Shown: positions 16,755 through 25,302, counted from the stretch's first letter. The stretch is 64,000 nucleotides of DNA from Candidatus Rokuibacteriota bacterium (GCA_003220535.1 QHSU01000065.1:62001-126000); one strand, 5' to 3'. Numbers and translations are program-made. The notes: generated from the sequence alone by a model not told the origin.

Positions 16755-17668
16755 CACTTCTTCTCCAGGGCGGCAAGCTCGTCTACGATCGCTCGCGTCG
16801 CTGAATCGGTCTTCAAGTATTCCTCCCAGGCGCCTTCCGAGATTCCGAGGACCTCGCGGATGGCGGCGATCGCCTCGGCGGGCTTCGGCGCCTTGCCGTG
16901 CCACTCCGGGTCGTTCTCCATGAACGACACACCCTTGCCCTTCACGGTGTGGGCAACGATGAAGGTGGGCGTCCCCCGGGTGGCCTCCGCCTGGTCGAGC
17001 GCCTTCGCGATCTGGGCCACATCGTGGCCGTCGATCTCGACCACGGGCCAGCCGAACGCTTGCCACTTGGCGGTGACCGGCTCGAGGTCGAGCACCTTCT
17101 TCACGAAATTGTCGAGCTGGATCTTGTTGTAGTCGAGGATGACCACGAGGTTGTCGAGGGCGTGGTCGGGCTGCCCGAGCTTCGGCGCCGACATCGCGGC
17201 CTCCCACACCTGGCCCTCCTGGATCTCGCCGTCCCCGAGGACGCAGTAGACCCGAGCGGCGGAGCCGGCGAGCTTGAGCCCGAGCGAGAGACCGAGGGAA
17301 ATCGAGAGGCCCTGGCCGAGCGAGCCGGTGGCCGCCTCGATGCCCGGGAGCATCATCCGGTCGGGATGCCCCTGAAGGGGAGAGCCGAGCTTGCGCAGCG
17401 TGATGAGCTGCTGCTCCGGGAAGTACCCGGCCTTGACCAGGACGCTGTAGAGGGCGGGGACCGCGTGGCCTTTGGACAGCACGACGCGGTCGCGGTCGGG
17501 CCAGTCTGGGCGCCGCGGATCGTGCCGGAGGCGCCCGAAGAAGAGCGTCACGAGAATGTCGATCACCGAGAGCGAGCCGCCGGGATGTCCGGAGCCCGCG
17601 TGGGCGAGCATACGCAGGATCTGCACACGACACTCACGCGCGATCGCCTCGAGACGTGCTTCGGCCAT
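16754..17668 (-). CDS. Split transketolase, N-terminal (TPP-binding) subunit
   Basis: 304 residues. The thiamine-diphosphate motif is 'GDGEIQEGQVWEA' followed by 'DYNKIQLD', and the N-terminal 'GSGHPGGSLS' loop is typical of transketolase. It partners the C-terminal subunit encoded next. ATG 17668 overlaps the stop of the tldE gene upstream (TGATG), so it belongs to the operon that starts with moeA. Why central carbon genes sit behind tldD/tldE is unclear. Confidence 0.92.
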   Translation of the reverse strand: MAEARLEAIARECRVQILRMLAHAGSGHPGGSLSVIDILVTLFFGRLRHDPRRPDWPDRDRVVLSKGHAVPALYSVLVKAGYFPEQQLITLRKLGSPLQGHPDRMMLPGIEAATGSLGQGLSISLGLSLGLKLAGSAARVYCVLGDGEIQEGQVWEAAMSAPKLGQPDHALDNLVVILDYNKIQLDNFVKKVLDLEPVTAKWQAFGWPVVEIDGHDVAQIAKALDQAEATRGTPTFIVAHTVKGKGVSFMENDPEWHGKAPKPAEAIAAIREVLGISEGAWEEYLKTDSATRAIVDELAALEKK

Positions 17669-19227
17669 CAGTCCAGCTCCTCCATGAACCCCGCGATTTC
17701 GTCGACGTGGACGCCCGTGACGGCGACCTCGGGCGCGTACACGACTTCGTCCGCGGCCCAGACGATCGTGCCCTTCACGTCCTTGGTGATCCCGACGATG
17801 CTGTTCAGGAACGTCGCAATATTGTCATTGATCCGGATCGCGTTGGCCTTGAGCGGCGCCACGATCCGCCCGTCGCGAATGACATAGGAGTCACCAACGA
17901 CGGTACACGTGAAATCGCCCGCGCGCAGCCCGTTGATGGGGTACGTGTACCAGATGCGTCCGACGTAGAGCCCGCTGCCCACCCGGCGGATGAGCTCCTC
18001 GAAGGTCACCGGGTCGGCGCCCTCGAGCACCACGTTGGAGGCGGCCACACCCGGCGGGCTGTCGAACTGACGCCCGCCGCCGGCGCCGAAGCGAAAGCCG
18101 TTGCGGGGCACCAGCGCCGTCTCCGCGGCGGGACCACGAGCGCCCAGCTTTTCCTCGAGCGCCGGGTCGCGCAACAGGCGCTGCGTCTCGTACCAGTTCG
18201 ACAGGCACCCGGCGAGCACGCCGTTCTTGATGAGATCGGTCCGGCCGGTGGGCAGCCCCTCGCACGTGATCCCCTTCGAGCCCATCAGCCCGGGCATCGC
18301 GCCGTGGTCGTAGAGGCCGAGGAGCGGGGAGGCCACGGCCCGGCTGAGCTTGCCGAGAAACGGCGTGCTGGACGAGTAGAACGCACTCGCCGTGCAGGCG
18401 GGGATCACGATGTTGTTCAGCAAGTCGGCCACCGGCTGCCGACCGAAGATGACGGTGTAGGTGCCCGACGGCACGCGCTCGCCGCCGATCGCGCTGATCG
18501 CGTTCTGCGCGGCCTCGACCCCGGCCTCGTCGGTGAAATGGTCGAGCCGCGTGCCGGTCGACGCCCCCGAGCCCTTGGCGCCGTGCGACTCCACCATCGC
18601 GGTCGCGAAGGCGGTGATCAGCGTGGTCTCGTCGGTCTGGGCCCGGGACATCGTCGTCGAGGCGATCGCGATCCGCTCGCGCAGGATGGTGACGTCGCCG
18701 CCGAGGATGAGGCCGAGCCGCCGGAGCGCCTCGTCGTCCTGCGCCAGCGCGGCCAGTCGACTCGAGGCGGTGAACGTCCGGAGCGCGCCGCCGGTGATCT
18801 TCCAGCCCGCGTCGACCAGGCTCGTGTCGTCGAGCTCCATGAGTCGGGGGTCGTGGTAGTTCGCGAGGGTACGCGGGGAACCGCCGGGGGCCGGGAGCGA
18901 GACGAACTCCGGGTCCGCGACAGCAGCCCTGCGCGCCTTGGCCAGCGCGCGCTCGGCGCCGGCCGCCGTAAGGTCGCTCGGCTCGCTGCCAAAGCCGATC
19001 AGGCGGCCGTCGGGCGTGTCGAATACCGCCTGGATCCCGATGCCGTAGGACTCGGCGGACTTGGGCTCCTCGACGCCGTTGCACGGGATGTGCGAGGTGT
19101 AGTTGAGCCGCGTGAGCAGGGCGGAATTCGCCGACGTGAAGACCTCGACCTCGCGGACGTCCGGCTGGGCCGCGACGAGCGCCAGCGCTTCCTCGGTGGC
19201 CTTCGCCATCTCAGCGACGTTCCTCAT
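17668..19227 (-). CDS. TldE/PmbA family protein (second copy)
   Basis: 519 residues, longer than the TldE encoded at 2290-3624 and only distantly similar to it. It has the PmbA/TldE C-terminal organisation, with 'LPTGRTDLIKNGVLAG' and 'GLRAGDFTCTVVG' blocks, and no HExxxH. It should pair with the TldD at 19685-21247 in the same operon, from which it is separated by the rhodanese gene. ATG 19227 is used; an ATG six codons later is also possible. The substrate is unknown. Confidence 0.88.
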   Translation of the reverse strand: MRNVAEMAKATEEALALVAAQPDVREVEVFTSANSALLTRLNYTSHIPCNGVEEPKSAESYGIGIQAVFDTPDGRLIGFGSEPSDLTAAGAERALAKARRAAVADPEFVSLPAPGGSPRTLANYHDPRLMELDDTSLVDAGWKITGGALRTFTASSRLAALAQDDEALRRLGLILGGDVTILRERIAIASTTMSRAQTDETTLITAFATAMVESHGAKGSGASTGTRLDHFTDEAGVEAAQNAISAIGGERVPSGTYTVIFGRQPVADLLNNIVIPACTASAFYSSSTPFLGKLSRAVASPLLGLYDHGAMPGLMGSKGITCEGLPTGRTDLIKNGVLAGCLSNWYETQRLLRDPALEEKLGARGPAAETALVPRNGFRFGAGGGRQFDSPPGVAASNVVLEGADPVTFEELIRRVGSGLYVGRIWYTYPINGLRAGDFTCTVVGDSYVIRDGRIVAPLKANAIRINDNIATFLNSIVGITKDVKGTIVWAADEVVYAPEVAVTGVHVDEIAGFMEELD

Positions 19228-19257
19228 CGCCCCTCGTCGATGGTCTTCATCGCCCCT

Positions 19258-19680
19258 TCAGTGCGCGGGCGGCGCCGTGGGCTTCCGGCCGTCGACGGGG
19301 TAGCCCTGGGCGATCCATCCGGGTAGCCCCTCCTCGAGCACTCGATGGTTCCGCCACCCGAGCTTGTAGAGGATGTCGCTGGCCCCCCGGGACAGCGCGT
19401 GGGGACACGTTCAATAGAAGACCACGAGCGTCGTCTTCGAGATCTCGACCGCCCGGTCGGGCACGGTGCGCAACGGCATGGAGCGGGCGCCCCGGATGTG
19501 GCTGTCGACGTACGCGTCCCAGTGACGGACGTCGATGATGTCCGCCTTGGTGCCACGGTCGAGGAGGCCCTTCAGCTCGGCGACCCTGATGAAGCTCACC
19601 GGATACTCGGGCGGAGCTGCGGGCGCAGCGCCGGCGAGCAGCACCCCGGCGGCCACCAGAGCGATGAACGGCCAGCGCAT
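19258..19680 (-). CDS. Periplasmic rhodanese with in-frame UGA at the catalytic Cys (candidate selenoprotein)
   Basis: The first 89 codons encode a signal peptide ('MRWPFIALVAAGVLLAGAAPA') and the start of a rhodanese domain, then TGA at 19413-19411. The same frame stays open for 50 more codons to a second TGA at 19260-19258 and continues the domain: 'TCPHALSRGAS', 'VLEEGLPGWIAQGYPV'. The UGA replaces the catalytic Cys in the usual 'vvfYCxCP' loop. With readthrough the gene is 140 codons and fills the operon gap: 4 bp after tldD and 30 bp before tldE. A 21-nt stem-loop starts 13 nt after the UGA. This fits a selenocysteine codon; a nonsense mutation in a dying gene is the alternative, since no sel genes are in the window. 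Confidence 0.6.
19377..19397 (-). promoter_or_regulatory. SECIS-like stem-loop downstream of the UGA codon
   Basis: On the minus strand CGCTG pairs with CAGCG, then one T/C mismatch, then CCC pairs with GGG around an apical GGG loop. The stem begins 13 nt after the UGA at 19413-19411 and the loop lies about 22 nt after it. Bacterial SECIS elements have a short stem at this distance and a G early in the loop. Confidence 0.45.
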
Positions 19681-19684
19681 GCCG

Positions 19685-21247
19685 TTATCCGCCGACGACC
19701 CGCGCGCGAGTCCGCATCGTCGGCCCGCCGTTACCGAGGCGCTTGGTCTGCATCGGCTGTCCCTTGCCGCAGTTCGGGATGGGATAGAGGCGGAAGTCCG
19801 AGCCGACCGCGTCCACGTTCATGAGGTAGTCGCGCGAGTCCGCGGCGATCCCGCCGTCCCGGTAGAGTCGGCCGAGCTCGCCGTTCCGGATCTCGTAGAT
19901 CGTCCGCGCCGAGATGCGGAAGTTCTCCCGGCTCTCGGCGATCGACGGTGTGCGATGGCCGGCCACGTAGTAGCCGTGGTCGACCTCCTTCACGAGGTCC
20001 TCCGCCGCGCGCGTGCCCGCGTCGAAGACGGTGTTGGACATCCGGATCAGCGGGACCAGCGAGGCGTCCGTGGCCTTCCAGTGTCCGTTGGGCTCGCCGC
20101 CGAAGATCGCCGCCGTCTGCCGGCTGTTCATGAAGCCGCGGAAGATGCCCTGGTCGATGTGAACCACGCGACGCGCCGGCGTGCCCTCGTGGTCGTACTT
20201 GTAGTGGCCGAAGCCCGGCAGCGACGGGTCGGAGTACGCGGTCACGAGCGGCGAGGCCACGCGGCGGCCGACCTGGTGCTCGGTGAGGCCGCCGAGGAGC
20301 CACGAGCGCCCGGCGTATGCGGTCTCCATCTTGAGCGCGCGGTCGAGCTCGACCGGGTGGCCGATGATCTCGTGCGACACGAGGGTGTTGTAGTGCGGGT
20401 CGGTGACCACGACCACCTCGCGCTCGGAGGTCGGCAGAACGGGCGCGACCGCGAGCGCCACGCCCTCGCGCGCCAGCGCCAGGGCGAAGTCGCGGAAGGT
20501 GGGGAAGCGGAGGAGCGGCTCGTCGACGCCCTCGAGCAAGATTTCCCAACCTCGCTGGTGGCCGACCGCGTCGTAGAGGTCCTGACTCACCTCGCCGGCG
20601 ACGGTGACGACCGAGCAGGTCCCCTGGGTCAGCGCGAACGACTGGTCGATGCGCGCCCCCTCGCTCGACACGAAGAGCTCGCGCGAGAGCTCGGTCACCG
20701 CCGACACGTAGTTGTATTTGACGCCGGGGTCGACGGCGGCGACCTCGCGCGACACGTCGGTCGCGTAACGCACCATCTCGGCGAGCGGCAGCGCGCGCGG
20801 GTCGATGCGATAGACGGCGTCGACGGTGTCCTGTCGGACCTCGATCGGGCAGAGGCGCGTGTCGGCCAACGCCTCGCCGAGCGGCCCAAACTTCTCCCTC
20901 GTGTCGGCCTTCATCTCGCCGTTGACCATCGCGCGCCGATACGCCTGCTCGAGCGCCGCGCGAACGATCCGGTCGAGGTCGGCCAGGTCGGCGGTGCCGA
21001 GCACCTGACCGACGTAGCCGGGCGCGATCATCCGGTCGCCGGCGAGAACGCGGACCCCCAGGGCGAAGCCGTAGTCGTCGCCCGAGAACTTGGGCGCGCC
21101 GTTCTCGGCCCCCGCGCCCTTGGCCTCGGTCACTTCGAGCCTCACGTCGGCGTACCGCAGGTGCGGCAGCCGCCGCGCCGCCTCGTGCACGCGCTGCTGG
21201 ACCAGCGGCGTGACGGTGTCGATGAGGTCGACGGAGATCCGCGTCAT
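19685..21247 (-). CDS. TldD-family metalloprotease (second copy)
   Basis: 520 residues, with the zinc motif HEIIGH at residues 292-297 followed by 'PVELDRA'. It is clearly TldD-related but diverges from the TldD at 837-2285, notably after the motif (PVELD instead of GLEGD) and in length. ATG 21247 overlaps the moeA stop (TGATG). A rhodanese gene starts 5 bases after its stop, followed by the TldE partner. By analogy with other TldD/E pairs it should hydrolyse or mature a peptide; linkage to sulfur or selenium chemistry is only suggested by position. Confidence 0.88.
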   Translation of the reverse strand: MTRISVDLIDTVTPLVQQRVHEAARRLPHLRYADVRLEVTEAKGAGAENGAPKFSGDDYGFALGVRVLAGDRMIAPGYVGQVLGTADLADLDRIVRAALEQAYRRAMVNGEMKADTREKFGPLGEALADTRLCPIEVRQDTVDAVYRIDPRALPLAEMVRYATDVSREVAAVDPGVKYNYVSAVTELSRELFVSSEGARIDQSFALTQGTCSVVTVAGEVSQDLYDAVGHQRGWEILLEGVDEPLLRFPTFRDFALALAREGVALAVAPVLPTSEREVVVVTDPHYNTLVSHEIIGHPVELDRALKMETAYAGRSWLLGGLTEHQVGRRVASPLVTAYSDPSLPGFGHYKYDHEGTPARRVVHIDQGIFRGFMNSRQTAAIFGGEPNGHWKATDASLVPLIRMSNTVFDAGTRAAEDLVKEVDHGYYVAGHRTPSIAESRENFRISARTIYEIRNGELGRLYRDGGIAADSRDYLMNVDAVGSDFRLYPIPNCGKGQPMQTKRLGNGGPTMRTRARVVGG

Positions 21248-22440
21248 CAGAACGGCTCGACCAGCACGGTCTCGCCGGCGGCCACGTCGCCCCGGTCCTC
21301 TTCGAGGACGATGAGGCAGTTGCCCGCGGCCATCGAGGAGAGGATGCCGGAGCCCTGCGGTCCCGTGGTCCGCGCCTCCCAGCGACCGTTCTTCCACTGG
21401 ACCACGCCGCGCTTGAACTCGCGGCGGCCCTTCTTCTTGCTCATGGCCTCGACCGCGGTCGCCTCGGCGGTGTCGGGGAAGAGATGGCGCCGCCCGGCCA
21501 GCTTGAAGATCGCCGGCCGGACGAAGAGCATGGCGGCGAGCATCGAGGCGACGGGATTGCCCGGCAGCCCGAAGAAGTGGGCCGACTTGATCCGGCCGAA
21601 CGCGAGCGGGCGCCCGGGCTGCATCGCGACCTGCCAGAAGTCGATCGCGCCGATCTCATGGAGCACCTCCTTCACGAGATCCAGAACGCCGACCGACACA
21701 CCGCCCGACGTGACCACGATGTCCCCGACGTCGGCGGCCTCGAGCAGGCGCGCCCGCAGCTCGTCGCGCACATCCGGAACGATACCGAGGTCGAACACCT
21801 CACCGCCACACTGCTCGACCGACCCGCGCAGCGTGAAGCGGTTTGCGTCGTAGATCTGGCCGGGCTTCCGCGCCGTGCCGGGCTCGACGACCTCGTCGCC
21901 GGTGGAGAGGAGCGCGACGCGCGGCCTCCGGTGCACCAGCACTTGCCACTTGCCGAGCGACGCGATGAGCCCCAGCTCCTGGGGCCGTAGCACCGTCCCG
22001 CGCTCGATCACGATCGTTCCCGCCTGGATGTCCTCGCCACGCAGCCTGACGTTGGTGCCCTTCTTGGCCGGGCCCACGCTCACGCGACTCCCGCGACGCT
22101 CGACCACCTCTTGCGGATAGACCGTGTCCGCGCCGCGCGGCATCGGCGCGCCGGTCATAATTCGGACGGCCTGACCGGGAAGCAGGGCGCCGTCGAACAC
22201 CGCGCCGGCCGGGAGCTCGGCCACGACATCGAGGTCGCGCGTGCCCGCCGGCGGCACATCGGCGCTCGCGACTGCGTAGCCGTCGACCGCCGAGTTGTCG
22301 GTCGGGGGCACGTCGAAGGGGGCGCGCAGATCATCCGCCAGCACGCGCTCGCGCGCCCGTGTGACGGCGAGGAGCTCCGGCGGGACGGGCTCTCTGATCT
22401 GGGCGAGGATCTGATTTTGACCGTCCCGCACCGAAATCAT
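21247..22440 (-). CDS. moeA: Molybdopterin molybdenumtransferase MoeA
   Basis: 397 residues with all MoeA regions: N-terminal 'PPTDNSAVDGYAV', 'RIMTGAPMPRGADTV', the MoCF-fold active site 'STGDEVV' and 'TSGGVSVGVLDLVK', 'GLPGNPVASM', and a C-terminal beta domain. MoeA inserts molybdate into adenylated molybdopterin. The product could supply the CoxL-type hydroxylase encoded at 54471-56870. It leads the six-gene minus-strand operon. A perfect TATAAT ends 6 bases before the ATG, so the mRNA is probably leaderless. Confidence 0.95.
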   Translation of the reverse strand: MISVRDGQNQILAQIREPVPPELLAVTRARERVLADDLRAPFDVPPTDNSAVDGYAVASADVPPAGTRDLDVVAELPAGAVFDGALLPGQAVRIMTGAPMPRGADTVYPQEVVERRGSRVSVGPAKKGTNVRLRGEDIQAGTIVIERGTVLRPQELGLIASLGKWQVLVHRRPRVALLSTGDEVVEPGTARKPGQIYDANRFTLRGSVEQCGGEVFDLGIVPDVRDELRARLLEAADVGDIVVTSGGVSVGVLDLVKEVLHEIGAIDFWQVAMQPGRPLAFGRIKSAHFFGLPGNPVASMLAAMLFVRPAIFKLAGRRHLFPDTAEATAVEAMSKKKGRREFKRGVVQWKNGRWEARTTGPQGSGILSSMAAGNCLIVLEEDRGDVAAGETVLVEPF

Positions 22441-22446
22441 GCCGGT

Positions 22447-22452
22447 ATTATA
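22447..22452 (-). promoter_or_regulatory. Leaderless -10 box for moeA operon
   Basis: A perfect TATAAT on the minus strand, 6 nt before ATG 22440. Transcription would start at or next to the start codon. No clear -35 hexamer is seen. Confidence 0.6.
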
Positions 22453-22551
22453 CGCGCTTCGCCGGGACCTCCTGAGGAACCCCTTGATTCCTCGCGCTTC
22501 TCGAGCACCGATCGACCTCCACGCTACAATCGAATGAAAAGGGGACTACCG

Positions 22552-22791
22552 ATGGACACCATGACCATCACCATCGAATCCGATAGCGGGACTCGAATCA
22601 AGTTTCGAGTCGACCACGAGCCGCATTTCGATCTTCGCTCCGAGGAAGTGGACAGGCTCCACAGCACGGTCCAGACGGTCGAGAGCACGTTCACGAGGGC
22701 GTCCGACGGGCGGATGTTTCTCGCGCTCGCGAAGGTGACGCTGGACAGCATTCTCGAAGCGCTCCCGTCGACGGGCGAAGAGAACGAGTAA
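22552..22791 (+). CDS. Small hypothetical protein
   Basis: 79 residues, acidic, without signal peptide or membrane segment and not recognised as any family. ATG 22552 is preceded at 7 bases by AGGGGA, and a TACAAT box lies at 22525-22530; both support a real gene. An in-frame ATG at 22534 would add six residues. It begins with alternating beta-like residues ('TMTITIESDSG') and ends in a helix. It stands alone between moeA (divergent) and the RDD gene. Confidence 0.6.
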   Translation: MDTMTITIESDSGTRIKFRVDHEPHFDLRSEEVDRLHSTVQTVESTFTRASDGRMFLALAKVTLDSILEALPSTGEENE

Positions 22792-22899
22792 GGACGGCGG
22801 CCCTCTAACGGTCGAGACGCTCCCGGCGCGCCGTCGCCTTCCCGGGGCGGTCCGGGCGATCGGCCCTTTTTGCTCGGGTCAGCTGTCGTCGCGAGGGGA

Positions 22900-22905
22900 T
22901 ATCAT
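22900..22905 (+). promoter_or_regulatory. Leaderless -10 box for the RDD gene
   Basis: TATCAT ends 7 nt before ATG 22913; no Shine-Dalgarno sequence lies between them. Confidence 0.55.
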
Positions 22906-22912
22906 ACGCGCC

Positions 22913-23410
22913 ATGATTGAGCCCCGCCCCGCGGGCTTCTGGATTCGCGCGGTCGCCGCGGTCATCGACTTCGCCGTGTTCTTTGTCGTGCAGTTCTCGT
23001 TCGGCTTCATCGGCGCCAAGGTGTGGGGCCCGGACGTCGAGAGCACCGCGATGTTCAAACCCCTGGTCACGATCTTCACGCTCGTCTTCGCCGGAAGCTA
23101 CACGACCGTGCTCCACGCCCTCGGTGGCCAGACGATCGGGAAGATGATCGTCGGCGTCCGGGTCGTCGTCGACGACGCGGGGCCGCCGCCGTTCGGCACG
23201 GCGCTCCTCCGCTACGTCGCATACTTCGCCTCGGCTGCACCCGTCATGCTCGGCTTCGTCATGGCGGGACTCCGCCGGGACAAGCGTGCTCTCCACGACC
23301 TGATCGCCGGGACGCGGGTCGAGCACCTGTTGCCGGCGACTGCGGCCGAGCCCTCCGCGCGGCCGCCGGCCGAGACGGAGGTCGAGTCGACCGCCTCGGG
23401 CGTCGCGTGA
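22913..23410 (+). CDS. RDD family membrane protein
   Basis: 165 residues with three hydrophobic segments. It opens with 'RPAGFWIRAVAAVIDF', the Arg and Asp pair that defines RDD proteins, and has 'GGQTIGKMIVGVRVV', the second conserved block, and 'KRALHDLIAGTRV' near the end. RDD proteins are small transporters or membrane-bound accessory proteins of mostly unknown role; one has been reported as a Na+/H+ antiporter. Its stop overlaps the GTG of the DUF309 gene (GTGA). Confidence 0.88.
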   Translation: MIEPRPAGFWIRAVAAVIDFAVFFVVQFSFGFIGAKVWGPDVESTAMFKPLVTIFTLVFAGSYTTVLHALGGQTIGKMIVGVRVVVDDAGPPPFGTALLRYVAYFASAAPVMLGFVMAGLRRDKRALHDLIAGTRVEHLLPATAAEPSARPPAETEVESTASGVA

Positions 23411-23988
23411 TCCCGACGCCCCCCCTCCGGGTCCGGAACCGTCTGGCCGAGATCATCCTCGCCGCGCTGGACGACGCCGAGGCGCGTCGCGAGCTGGCGG
23501 CGCTCGGTGCGCCGGGCGCCGCGGCCCCGGCCTGGCTCGAGCACGACGAGCTCGCGCACGGGCGCCTTTTGAGGGAGCGCGCGATGAGCGCCAGCGCCGC
23601 GCTCGCCGCGCGATCGGTCGGCACGCGAATCCGCTCGCGCTCGGACGTCCTCGACGCCGCGGCGACCCTTTTCGACGCGCATCTCTATTTCGAGGTCCAC
23701 GAGCTTCTCGAGCCCTCGTGGCGCGACGCGCAGGGGAGCGATCGCGAGGCGCTGCAGGGGCTCATCCAGGTGGCGGTGGGCTACCAGCACTTGGCCAACG
23801 GAAACTTCGCCGGAGCGCGAGCGCTGCTCGAAGAGGGGCGCGGCCGACTCTCCGGACGGAAGCTCGACGGGATCGATCTGGAGGCGTTCGGGCAAGCGGT
23901 GGCGAGCTCGCTGGACCAGCTTCTCCGCTTCGACTGGCGAGCGGTCCCGGCCTTCCCCAGAGCGGGATCCGGCGGCGCTCAACGTTAG
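23407..23988 (+). CDS. DUF309 domain protein
   Basis: 193 residues. The DUF309 helical core is 'FDAHLYFEVHELLEPSWRD' followed by 'LQGLIQVAVGYQHLANGN', with the conserved HExxE-like His and Glu residues. The first 90 residues are an unconserved extension rich in Ala and Arg. GTG 23407 is coupled to the RDD stop. The function of DUF309 proteins is not established. Confidence 0.8.
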   Translation: MIPTPPLRVRNRLAEIILAALDDAEARRELAALGAPGAAAPAWLEHDELAHGRLLRERAMSASAALAARSVGTRIRSRSDVLDAAATLFDAHLYFEVHELLEPSWRDAQGSDREALQGLIQVAVGYQHLANGNFAGARALLEEGRGRLSGRKLDGIDLEAFGQAVASSLDQLLRFDWRAVPAFPRAGSGGAQR

Positions 23989-24000
23989 AAAGGAGACCTC

Positions 24001-24795
24001 GTGAATCTCGAACTGTCCGGCAAGACGGCGCTGGTGACGGGCGGAAGCCAGGGGATCGGGCGGGCCATCGCGTTCGGCCTGGGCGCCGAGGGCGCCCGGG
24101 TCGCGATCTGCGCTCGCGACAAGGCGCGGCTCGAGCAAACCGCGCAGGAGATCGAGACGAAGACGAAAGCGGAGGTTCTCATCGTCCCCGGCGACCTGAG
24201 CCGGCTCGACGAAGTGAATCGCGTCGCCGCGACGGTGCGGGACCGCTTCGGCAGGCTCGACATCCTCGTGAACAACGCGGGCGCCATACGGGGCGGCGAC
24301 TTCCTGAAAATTCCCGACGAGCAATGGGCCGGCGACTGGAGCCTGAAGATCCTCGGTTACGTTCGGATGGCCCGGGCCGTGTTCCCGATCATGCAGGCCC
24401 AGGGCGGGGGACGGATCGTCAATGTTGTCGGTGCCGCCGCGCGCAATCCCACGCCCGGCTATCTGACGGGCGGGATCGCCAACTCGGGGCTCATAAACTT
24501 CTCGAAGGGTCTCGCCGACCTCGGTGCGCCCTCGAACATTCTCGTCACGGCCGTATCGCCCGCCGCGACGGCGACCGCGCGCTGGGAGGGCCTCATCGCC
24601 CAGCAGGCCGCGGCGGCCGGGCAGACCGTCGAGGCCCATCGCGCCGAGGCGATGAGCACGTATCCTCTGAAACGCATCGCGAGCCCCGAGGACATCGCCG
24701 ATCTCGTGTGCTTCCTGGTATCGGCGCGCGCCTCGTTCATTACGGGCGTGTGCGTCACGGTGGACGGTGGCGCGACCCGCGGGGTCTATCTCTGA
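24001..24795 (+). CDS. Short-chain dehydrogenase/reductase with altered catalytic site
   Basis: 264 residues with a normal Rossmann start 'LVTGGSQGIGRA', 'NNAGA' and C-terminal 'GVCVTVDGGATRG'. The active site is odd: the usual Ser strand reads 'NVVGAAARNP' and the YxxxK reads 'GYLTGGIANSG', leaving the Tyr but no Lys four residues later. A minority SDR group has this Y..GG..N pattern. GTG 24001 is preceded by AAAGGAG. The substrate is unknown; it may lack standard dehydrogenase activity. Confidence 0.82.
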   Translation: MNLELSGKTALVTGGSQGIGRAIAFGLGAEGARVAICARDKARLEQTAQEIETKTKAEVLIVPGDLSRLDEVNRVAATVRDRFGRLDILVNNAGAIRGGDFLKIPDEQWAGDWSLKILGYVRMARAVFPIMQAQGGGRIVNVVGAAARNPTPGYLTGGIANSGLINFSKGLADLGAPSNILVTAVSPAATATARWEGLIAQQAAAAGQTVEAHRAEAMSTYPLKRIASPEDIADLVCFLVSARASFITGVCVTVDGGATRGVYL

Positions 24796-24818
24796 TTTTT
24801 TCGGTTTTCTCGACCACC

Positions 24819-24848
24819 TTGACATGCGTCACCCGTTGTCATTAATCT
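24819..24848 (+). promoter_or_regulatory. Sigma-70 promoter of the RRM gene
   Basis: A perfect -35 TTGACA (24819-24824) and TAATCT (24843-24848) are separated by 18 bp. Transcription would start near 24855, leaving a leader of about 65 nt before ATG 24921. Confidence 0.6.
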
Positions 24849-24920
24849 GTGCGGCAGTACCGGGAGCCCGGAAGTAACGTCCTATTTCCGCCGCTTTCGC
24901 TAGGGCTAGGAGGTCGCGCG

Positions 24921-25253
24921 ATGGCCGCAAAGTTGTTCGTAGGAAACCTCTCCTTCCAGGCCACGGAGGAGGACCTTCGCGAGCTCTTTCAGCAGGCCGG
25001 CACCGTGGAGACGGTTCGGATCATCACGGACCAGTTCACGGGACGGCCGCGCGGATTCGGGTTCGTCGAGATGGCGACAAAGGAAGAGGCCAGCAAAGCG
25101 ATCGAGATGTTGAACGGCCGCCTTTTCAGGGATCGGAATCTCGTGGTCGACGAGGCTCGGCCGCAGCCGCAGCGCACCGGCGCTGGCGGCCCACGCGGCG
25201 ACCGCGGGCCACGGCCTGGTGGCGGCGCCGGTGGTGGAGGTTGGCGTCGCTAG
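24921..25253 (+). CDS. RRM-domain RNA-binding protein
   Basis: 110 residues: a single RRM with RNP2 'LFVGNL' and RNP1 'RGFGFVEM', then a Gly/Arg/Pro-rich tail of about 30 residues. Bacterial proteins of this type (Rbp) bind RNA and are often cold-induced. TAGGAGG lies 9 bases before the ATG. It has its own canonical promoter and a strong terminator, so it is monocistronic. Confidence 0.92.
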   Translation: MAAKLFVGNLSFQATEEDLRELFQQAGTVETVRIITDQFTGRPRGFGFVEMATKEEASKAIEMLNGRLFRDRNLVVDEARPQPQRTGAGGPRGDRGPRPGGGAGGGGWRR

Positions 25254-25269
25254 ATAACGAATAGTAGAT

Positions 25270-25302
25270 AACCCGGGGATTCGCGTCGGTCCCCGGGTTT
25301 TT
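25270..25302 (+). terminator. Rho-independent terminator after the RRM gene
   Basis: AACCCGGGGA (25270-25279) pairs perfectly with TCCCCGGGTT (25290-25299), with a 10-nt loop and a TTTTT run (25298-25302). Confidence 0.9.
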
